Positions 57,454-64,000 of a stretch of DNA of 64,000 nt are shown piece after piece. Below the pieces are notes generated by a model. That model saw only the letters and a list, made by a program, of their open reading frames with translations. It was not told the origin of the DNA and did not search any database. The stretch lies in assembly GCA_036936605.1 (NCBI GenBank), contig JAUPFV010000004.1, positions 182,050,807 to 182,114,806 of the forward strand. Reading direction: 5' to 3'. The position numbers and the translations under genes are program-made. Source of the DNA: Limnanthes douglasii subsp. nivea (Eukaryota; Streptophyta; Magnoliopsida; Brassicales; Limnanthaceae). Numbering within the stretch: position 1 is the first letter of the stretch; every line of letters starts with the position of its first letter.

Positions 57454-58810
57454 ATGAACAACGAAGCTGTAATAGAGAGGGTCGGTAGAGAAGTGATCTG
57501 AGCTGTCTCGTTGTCAGAGGGCGAGGAAGCACCTGGTCGGGAACACCACGACCAAGGTCGGGACAAACGGTCGACCCTGATAATGACCCGAAAACAGCTC
57601 CTTGAAGACATTGCAAGACTAAACGCAGAAAGGGAGCGGGCACTGGACGAGAAAAGGGTCTGGGAAAGGAAAGGCAAGGAACCCCTCTTGGAGGATCGTG
57701 AGGAGGCCGACCCCACTGGACCGCGCATCGAAGCCCGACCTGTTAGGTATTATCGAGAGCCTCATCCCGAGGAAGGGCAAAATGCCAGAACACAGCGGTA
57801 CCCAGAGGATCATCGCGGCATGTCGGTTGACTACACCTCAGATGATTCGTCGGGCAGGGAGTATCGCCAGCGGGAAAGGGTCCAGCGCACACAAAAGAAT
57901 CGTTCCCGATGCCTCCGAGGACCCAGGACGGACTCCCCAAAATACAAGAAGGGTAGCACCGAGAAGCAAAGCCCGATGTCTTTTGGGAAAGAAGAAATGC
58001 CCGCCGCCAGCCGTGAAGAGCGGGCGGTGCTGCCTCCAGTGCCGTGGCAACCGTCGAACAGCCAGAACCACGGTTACCGAACCAGCAGCCAGTTTATCAG
58101 CCCAGGAGATGAGGGACTCTACGGAGTTCAGACATAAGGGCTTGGAGGAGGAGCGTGCGGGTTCGGAGTCAATTGGAGGGCATCTCTATTATCCGACGAG
58201 ATATTGGCAGGACCGCTCCCGAAGCGATTTGACATTTCTAAGCTGGAAAAGTACGATGGGAAGAAGGACCCAGATAATCATTTGGAAGCCTTCAAAAACT
58301 TCATGCTGAGTTTCGACAACGATGACAAACTCCTATGTAGAGCTTTCTCCACGACCTTCAGGGACCGAGCATCTAAGTGGTACAACCGCTTACCGCAGGG
58401 CAGCATCCGAAACTTCTAGCTCAAATAGAAAAACAGATATTGATCGAAGAGACCGAAGCGTCTGAGTTGGCGGCACAAATTCAGAAAAGTGCCCAAGCGT
58501 CGGTAGTGATAAGGCAGGGCACCCGGTCGGATTACGCTAGGGCAGCCCAACCGGTTAGCACGATACACCCGACCCCGCCTGTATCAACCAAGCCTTCGGT
58601 CCTATCAAGCCCAAAACCAAAGCAAACAAGTCAGACGACTTCACGACCCATGTCTAACAAATGGATCCGACCTGCATATTTCGCAGACCTTACGGAGTGT
58701 GTAGCGTCGATCTACGGGAAGACTAAGAAGAGCGGAATGTACCGAAGACCTTTCCCGATACCAACACCTCGGGAACAAAGGAATAACCGCTATTGTCGCT
58801 ATCACGAGGA
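57454..58810 (+). pseudogene. gag of element D, with an internal deletion
   Basis: Start ATG at 57454; a TGA at 57496-57498 interrupts codon 15, after which the frame is open to 58137. The N-terminal third is charged and coiled (MTRKQLLEDIARLNAERERAL, then Arg-rich). A frameshift leads to the core in 58204-58419: PKRFDISKLEKYDGKKDPDNHLEAF type motifs and ASKWYNRLPQGSIRNF. The frame then changes again straight to LLAQIEKQILIEETEAS at about 58420. Element A has roughly 225 bp more between these two points, so about 75 residues of the Gag core are deleted here. The knuckle CRYHEDVGHDTKDC is at about 58793-58835. Confidence 0.85.
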
Positions 58811-60070
58811 CGTTGGGCATGATACTAAAGACTGCATTGCCTTGAAGAAAGAAATACAGATGCTCATAGAACACGGAAACCTCCTAGAGTATGTGAAGAA
58901 GGCACAACAAAGTACGACCTCGAAGGAAGTCGTGATAATACCAAAACCAGAAACCATGGCAATTTCAGAAGTAACCGATCCGTTCGATGTTTCCATTGAG
59001 TACCTCGACCCTGAAGCAAACCGCAACATCATCGGGATTATCGAGGAGGACGCTGAGGAGAACGTCGGTAATGTACGAGGCCTTTGTAAATTTTTTGAAT
59101 CCCTAACTATTTTTGGAGGAGATTCTATGGCAGGAGTTACACATTCGTCCAGGAAAAGGAACATCGTCAACCTAACCACTCAGTTGGAGGCCCGAACTTA
59201 CTCCCAGTCCAAAAGCGTCCCTTCTCCGATTTTGTACTTCGACGACGACGACATGAGGGACATAGCCGGCCCCCATGAGGATGCCATTGTAATCGGGGCA
59301 ACAATTGCGGGGGAGGAGGTTCAGCGCATCTTGGTGGATACCGGTAGTTCGGCCAACATAATCTTCGCATCCACTTTCGCCAAGTTTAGGACACCACCAG
59401 TGATTGCACGGTCCGACCGTACCATAGTAGGGTTCACAGGGTCAGCAGCCGACGTTATAGGAGAATTTGAGGGCGTAGTCCAATTAGGCCGCTGCCCATT
59501 CAAGAAAGAGGTTACGGTTTTATTCGTGGTAGTAGACGCGCCGGCTTCCCACAATGCCATTTTTGGCCGATCGTGGATATCGCGAATGCATGCGGTATCT
59601 TCTACAATCCACCAATCTTTAAAATACGTGGTCGGAAACAACGTGGGAGTGGTCCGAAGCAGCCAGAAAGCAGCACGGGAATGTTACCGAGCAGCATTGG
59701 CACCTAAAAAAGATCAAGAGATGATTCAAGCTCGAGAATAGCAATTAAAGGGGCTCGCCCCGGAATCACTGCCCGTTGATGACCCCAGGGAAGCCCCGAG
59801 CCTCTTGACGACGGACGAAGAATGCGAGCAACACCAATTCGCTACGGGGAAATTCCTGCGGATTGGGGTATGCCTCTTGCCGATCTTCAGGGAACAGCTG
59901 CTGACTCTCCTACGGGAAAACCTAGATTTGTTCGCGTGGTGCTCAAGATATGTCACCGGGGTCCCGGAATGTTTTGCTGTTCACAAGCTAACTGTCAACA
60001 GAAACGCCACACCGATCTCCCAAAAGCGTCGGGCTTTTTTCCCCAGAAAAAGCAGACATTATCTTACGAG
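58811..60070 (+). pseudogene. Protease and pre-RT region of element D
   Basis: Same frame as the gag C-terminus (58377 onward). Aspartic protease with the active-site DTGSS at 59337-59351 in RILVDTGSSANIIF, and a second conserved block AIFGRSWISRMHAV at about 59550-59590. The only stop is TAG at 59739-59741; the frame reopens at once and runs to about 60070. A one-base shift in the ttttttcccc run near 60036-60043 separates it from RT. The protease itself looks intact. Confidence 0.85.
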
Positions 60071-61255
60071 AAGTCGAGAGAATGATCAGCGTCGGTCATA
60101 TCAAGGAAGCAAGTTACCCGTTGTGGACTTCAAATCCCGTTCTGGTCAAGAAGAAAAACGGGAAATGGAGAATGTGCGTGGATTTCACCGACCTTAATCG
60201 GGAATGCCCGAAGGACCCCTTCCCGATGCCAAGAATCGACCAGTTGGTAGATTCGACATCGGGTAACAAATTGCTGTCATTCATGGATGCATACGCCGGT
60301 TATAATCAGATCAAATTACACGCTGTGGATCAGGAAAGTACCACATTCATCACGGGCCGAGGACTGTACTGCTACAAAGTAATGCCCTTCGGGCTAAAAA
60401 ACGCCGGCGCAACATACCAAAGGCTAGTTAACAAAAAGTTCGAGGGTCAAATTGGGAGGAATATGGAGGTGTACATCGATGATATGTTGGTTAAAAGCAG
60501 CACGGATGAAGCACACCTTACTGATCTGAGAGAAACCTTTGATAACCTGCGGGGAATAAATCTCAAGCTTAACCCGAAAAAATGCTCCTTCGGGGTCCGG
60601 TCAGGAAAGTTCCTAGGTTTCTTCGTTAGCGAGAAGGGGATTGAAGCCGATCCTGTCCAACTTTGAGCTCTGACCGATATGACTCCGCCCCGAAGCATCA
60701 AGGACGTCCAGATCCTAACTGGGCGTCTGGCGGCCTTAAATCGATTTATTTCTCGCTCATCTGATAAGTGCGCTCCCTTTTTTCAGGTCTTGAGACAAGC
60801 CAAAAATTTTGTTTGGACTCCTGAATGTAATGAGGCGTTCTTGGGAATTAAACAATATTTGTCATCCCCAAACCTCTTGACAAAGCCCGTCGCAGGCGAG
60901 ACACTTTTCCTTTATGTTGCGGTTACCGACTTCGCGGTGAGTGCGGCTTTGATCAGCGAGTCGGGACCGGCCCCTACCGCGTTTTACGTTGTGAGCAAAA
61001 GCCTGCTGGATGCGGAAACTCGGTATTTAAAGTTGGAAAAAATGGCACTCGCCTTGGTGACAGCAGCGCGAAAAATGCGCCCATACTTTCAAGCCCACCC
61101 TATCATAGTCCGAACATCATTCCCACTCAAGTACATCCTCCATCGACCAGACATGTCCGGGAGAATGTCCAAATGGTCGGTCGAGCTGGGCGATTTTGAC
61201 ATCGACTTCGAACCTCGGACAGCCGTTAAAGGCCAAGTCCTGGCCGATTTTTTTA
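60044..61255 (+). pseudogene. Reverse transcriptase and RNase H of element D
   Basis: RT motifs in order: NPVLVKKKNGKWRMCVDFTDLN, MDAYAGYNQI, YKVMPFGLKNAGATYQRLVN, MEVYIDDMLVK (YIDD codons 60472-60483) and KCSFGVRSGKFLGFFVSE. TGA at 60664-60666 is the only stop. RNase H follows with VAVTDFAVSAALISE (first catalytic Asp), YLKLEKMALALVTA and MSKWSVELGDFDIDF. A 1-bp shift in the T-run of gattttttt at about 61250 throws the linker out of frame. All catalytic residues of RT seem present. Confidence 0.88.
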
Positions 61256-61693
61256 ATAGAGTTCCATTCCGAACGACCTGATCAGGACGCGCCTTCCCAA
61301 GAAGCCGCGCTGAGCGAATGGACCGTCCGAACCGACGGGGGGGCTAACGTCAGTGGCTGTGGAGCAGGGATACAAATAGTGACCCCATCGAGCATTAGCA
61401 TGCACCAAGCCGTCCGATTTGGTTTCCATACTTCGAACAATGAAGCTGAATACGAGGCTGCTCTAGCAGGATTACGGTTAGCGCAGGTATGTGGGGCAAA
61501 GCAAGTACGCCTCATAAGCGATTCCCAACTTTTGATAAATCAAGCTTCGGGGAGTGCGGAAGCTCGGAAAGAACATCTGGTACAATACCTAGCAGCACTC
61601 AGGGTTCTAGCCGCCTCGTTTGACAAAGTCACCTACGAACATGTCCCGAGAAGCGAAAACATAGCCGCAGATTCTTTGGCAACACTTTCCTGA
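61256..61693 (+). pseudogene. Archaeal-type RNase H of element D
   Basis: The second RNase H, typical of Tat-lineage elements: WTVRTDGGANVSGCGAG (Asp), FHTSNNEAEYEAALAGLRLA (Glu), VRLISDSQLLINQ (Asp) and YEHVPRSENIAADSLATL (His and Asp). The catalytic set is complete. It is linked to RNase H 1 by LIEFHSERPDQD, and ends at TGA 61691-61693, after which the integrase linker continues in the same frame with one more stop (TAA near 61802). Confidence 0.88.
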
Positions 61694-61804
61694 TCCAGTA
61701 ACTATCCTTGGGTGAACGAACAAGAAAGCCCGTCTATTATCAAACGTCACGAGTTAGACAACCGACCTGAAATCGCTTGTCAGATCTCTTCGGTAACAAT
61801 CTAA

Positions 61805-63034
61805 GATTGGCGGCGTGACATTATCGCCTTCTTAGCTGAAGGTCGGTTACCTAGTGATAACGCCTCGGCTCGGAAAGTACGCAACAAGGCTCGGGGTTAC
61901 GGCGAAGTGCTATACAAGAAATCCTTCAGCCGCCCCCTGCTCCGATGCTTAGGGGTCCATGAATCACAAATAATTGTATCCGAGCTGCATGATGGTGAGG
62001 GTGCAGCACATTGCGGTTACAAAGCCTTAATCAGAAGGATTCTTCTCGCAGGATTCTATTGGCCGACGATAACAGCAGATGCAGGACTAATAGCCAAAAC
62101 TTGCGATACATGTCAACGATTCGGAAACGCGATAAACGTCCCCGCGGCTCCTCTAGAGTCCATATCCGAAGGACTACCCTTTGACCGGTGGGGAATCGAC
62201 CTTGTCGGGCCGCTACCAATGGCGTTGGGAGGAAGACAGACGATCGTCGTGGCAATGGACTATTTTTCCAAGTGGGTCGAAGCCGAACCTTTATCCGCCA
62301 CCAAGACCAAAGATATCATCAAATTTATCCGGTCTAACATATGTTGCCGGTTCGGGGTACCACAGAGGTTAACTATGGATAATGGACCGCAGTTCGATAG
62401 CGTGGAAATGAAAACTTTCTGCACAACGCATAAGATCAGGCAATGTTTCTCCGCTCCTTTCCATCCTCAAGCAAACGGGCAAGTCGAAGTAACCAACCGG
62501 ACCATTTTGGACGGCCTCAGAAAAAACCTTGAAGGAAAGGCCGGAAAATGGCCCGACTACCTACAAGAGGTACTGTGGGCTTACCGAACCAACCCCCGGA
62601 CGGCTACTCATGAATCACCTTATGCTTTAGTATATGGTATGGACGCGGTAACCCCTGCGGAATCCATTTTTCCATCTTTCAGGGTCGGTACCTATGAGGA
62701 GGAAGCGAACGACGACAGCCGACGCCTCGAGCTCGATCTTATAGAAGAGAAGCGCAACCGCGCCCAATTGAACTCTTTACACTATCAGACCCTGATGAGA
62801 AGTCAATACGCTTCTAAAGTCCGCCATCGGGAGTTTAAGGTCGGTGACAAGGTTTTGTGGCGCGTATTTCTTCACACCAAAGACAAAAGCCTCGGTAAAC
62901 TCCCCCCGAATTGGGAAGGGCCCTACGAAATCGTGGAAAAAATCAAGAGCGGGACATACCGCCTGCAAAACAGGCTCGGGCACCTTTTGAGGCTACCATG
63001 GAATATTGAACACCTAAAATTGTATTTAGAATAG
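61805..63034 (+). CDS. Integrase of element D
   Basis: Open from about 61805 to TAG at 63032-63034; first ATG at 61907 (375 codons). It inserts the cDNA into host DNA. Zinc-binding region ELHDGEGAAHCGYKAL..CDTCQRF (about 61985-62115). Catalytic core: Asp in WGIDLVGPLP (62198-62200), Asp in LTMDNGPQFD (62378-62380), Glu in GQVEVTNRT (62486-62488). The C-terminal domain has KVGDKVLWRVF and the GPY/F motif (NWEGPYEIVEKIKSGTYRL), ending LPWNIEHLKLYLE. No chromodomain, as expected for Tat. All catalytic residues are present and the frame is uninterrupted, so the domain could be functional. As part of a polyprotein it has no separate start of its own. Confidence 0.92.
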   Translation, partial: DWRRDIIAFLAEGRLPSDNASARKVRNKARGYGEVLYKKSFSRPLLRCLGVHESQIIVSELHDGEGAAHCGYKALIRRILLAGFYWPTITADAGLIAKTCDTCQRFGNAINVPAAPLESISEGLPFDRWGIDLVGPLPMALGGRQTIVVAMDYFSKWVEAEPLSATKTKDIIKFIRSNICCRFGVPQRLTMDNGPQFDSVEMKTFCTTHKIRQCFSAPFHPQANGQVEVTNRTILDGLRKNLEGKAGKWPDYLQEVLWAYRTNPRTATHESPYALVYGMDAVTPAESIFPSFRVGTYEEEANDDSRRLELDLIEEKRNRAQLNSLHYQTLMRSQYASKVRHREFKVGDKVLWRVFLHTKDKSLGKLPPNWEGPYEIVEKIKSGTYRLQNRLGHLLRLPWNIEHLKLYLE

Positions 63035-63116
63035 TGGCAAAATGTTTGTAGTTCGTTCGACGTAGTCTGTAAAAACTTATGCGTCGGGGATGCACTCTTT
63101 CCTACCTCGGTGGCGC

Positions 63117-63138
63117 GAGAAGGTTTTAACGAGGCATC
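63117..63138 (+). other. Conserved post-integrase motif, element D
   Basis: gagaaggttttaacgaggcatc, about 85 bp after the integrase stop, as in A, B and C. Confidence 0.6.
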
Positions 63139-63258
63139 ATAAACACCCGATCACCTGATTACATTAATCCAAATTTTCTTTTGCCTTCCAAATGTTAAAG
63201 TGTTACGAACTTGGTCAGCTGACGAGCTGGTCAGCGTCTGTTCCTGCTAATGTTAATG

Positions 63259-63660
63259 GATCTACATGTTTAATTTTCCCGACCCTTTGGGAAAAGTTTC
63301 AATGCTACATTGATCTACAAGACCTTAATAGGTTTTTCAGTTTTTACAACTGATCTACATGTTTAATTTTCCCGGCCCTTTGGGAAAAGTTTCAATGATA
63401 CATTGATCTACAGAACCTTAATAGGTTTTTCAGTTTTTACAACTGATCTACATGTTTAATTTTTCCGACCCTTTGGGAAAGGTTTCAATGATACATTGAT
63501 CTACAGAACTTTAATAGGTTTTTCAGTTTTTATAACTGATCTACATGTTTAGTTTTCCCGACCCTTTGGGAAACATTTCGATGATACATCGATCTACAGA
63601 ACCTTAATGGGTTTTTCAGTGTTTACAACTGATCTATAAATTTAATTTTCAGACCTTTCG
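63259..63660. repeat. 93-bp tandem repeat, four copies and a partial fifth
   Basis: Units start at 63259, 63352, 63445, 63538 and 63631, exactly 93 bp apart, with the phrases gatctacatgtttaatttt, cccgaccctttgggaaaa and taataggtttttcag. It lies between integrase and the aORF, the place where Tat elements are known to grow tandem repeats that can seed satellites. Confidence 0.92.
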
Positions 63661-63924
63661 CATAAGCATCAATATTACATGTTTTTCTTTTTCAGACCCC
63701 ATCAGAAATTTTACAAATAAACGCTGATCAGACCCTATTTTGGTTTTTCACAAAAACATTTTGGTTTACCTAAGTAAAAATACCCGCACATTATGGTATG
63801 AAACAAGGATTGCTTACTCAAACACAAATATCGAAATGTTCACAGGAAATAATGTTAGGGGACCCCCCGGCCCCCAAAGATATTACAAAAAAAAAACACA
63901 ACAAGTAACGAAACAGCCAACCGA
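63661..63924. other. Spacer before the aORF of element D
   Basis: No gene. It carries further decayed fragments of the 93-bp unit (cagacc..catcagaaa) to about 63740, then the 3' untranslated part of the minus-strand aORF. Confidence 0.55.
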
Positions 63925-64000
63925 TCACTCGCTATTCTCCTCCTCGGACTCCGTATCGTCCGACTCATCCTCGCAACTCACTCCCTCAGGTCGGTCCGCC
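63925..64000 (-). CDS. C-terminus of the aORF of element D (partial)
   Basis: Minus-strand frame entering from the right edge and ending at TGA 63927-63925. The visible 24 residues read ADRPEGVSCEDESDDTESEE then ENSE. The strongly acidic ending, its place after the integrase and its orientation match the aORFs of elements A, B and C. The rest lies outside the window. Confidence 0.65.
   Translation of the reverse strand, partial: ADRPEGVSCEDESDDTESEEENSE

Larger units (their letters stand above)
57200..64000 (+). mobile_element. Element D: well-preserved Tat-lineage Ty3/gypsy element (partial at right edge)
   Basis: The least decayed and most GC-rich element here: LTR end, primer site, gag, protease, RT, RNase H, archaeal-type RNase H, integrase, conserved post-integrase motif, 93-bp tandem repeats, and the C-terminus of an antisense ORF cut by the window edge. 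Two RNase H domains plus the aORF place it in the Tat lineage. Defects are few: five in-frame stops, two 1-bp shifts at homopolymers and one gag deletion. It is not a simple relative of A/B; LTR and spacer differ. Confidence 0.88.

Noticed and set aside
57698..58309. 203-codon plus-strand ORF overlapping gag of element D
   Set aside because: Alternate frame of the GC-rich gag. The 57511-58137 and 58204-58419 frames carry the recognisable Gag sequence.
58641..59641. Minus-strand ORFs of 76-125 codons opposite element D gag-protease
   Set aside because: Shadows of the coding strand in GC-rich DNA. They do not occupy the aORF position and match nothing.
61282..62983. Minus-strand ORFs opposite archaeal-type RNase H and integrase of element D
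   Set aside because: Antisense shadows of well-identified pol domains.

Overview
The window is repeat-dense nuclear DNA of a flowering plant, most likely a eudicot. Evidence for this is a FRIGIDA-like gene with GT-AG introns, Tat-lineage Ty3/gypsy elements with two RNase H domains and antisense extra ORFs, a tRNA-iMet-type primer site, and a Mutator-like (MULE) transposon carrying a ULP1-like protease. I see no rRNA, tRNA or CRISPR. Only one host gene is convincing: the FRIGIDA-like gene at 52938-55373. I cannot name the species.

Layout. 1-496: flank with a possible LTR remnant. 497-10695 (element A, +): decayed Tat-lineage element with both LTRs, gag-pol on + and an antisense ORF (aORF) on -. 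About 12400-19510 (element E, -): very decayed relative with INT and RT on - and a 105-bp tandem repeat. 23500-23559 and 33587-34770: a chromovirus-type gag-protease remnant split by an insertion. 23560-33581: that insertion, a gag-only LTR element (TR-GAG type, - strand) with a perfect 5-bp target duplication. 25918-32679: a MULE nested inside it with a perfect 9-bp target duplication. About 35400-39925 (element C, +): Tat remnant with aORF and 3' LTR. 40640-41101: hAT dimerisation-domain fragment. 41276-48690 (element B, -): 5'-truncated sister of A. 49031-50391: a 692-bp tandem duplication of unknown nature. About 51740-52437: hAT-like non-autonomous element. 52938-55373: FRIGIDA-like gene. 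About 57200 to the window end (element D, +): the best preserved and most GC-rich Tat element, running off the right edge inside its aORF.

The most interesting object is the MULE. It has a transposase on + (MuDR DNA-binding domain, DDE domain, SWIM finger, AT-hook-like tail and a CCHC knuckle behind a premature stop). Two genes on - converge with it: a two-exon ULP1-like protease driven from the right TIR, and a small Pro/Val-then-Lys/Glu-rich nuclear-type protein with its own TATA box. About 40 copies of TGCGAA/TTCGCA, many paired as short inverted repeats and mixed with a CAGGA-type motif, fill its UTRs, introns and intergenic DNA. I saw none in its exons. This resembles, by analogy only, the motif arrays bound by VANDAL anti-silencing proteins.

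Across the Tat elements the same architecture recurs: gag-PR-RT-RH-aRH-INT, a conserved AGGTTTTAAYGAGG block, a tandem-repeat spacer, an antisense ORF with an acidic C-terminus, a polypurine tract, and the 3' LTR.
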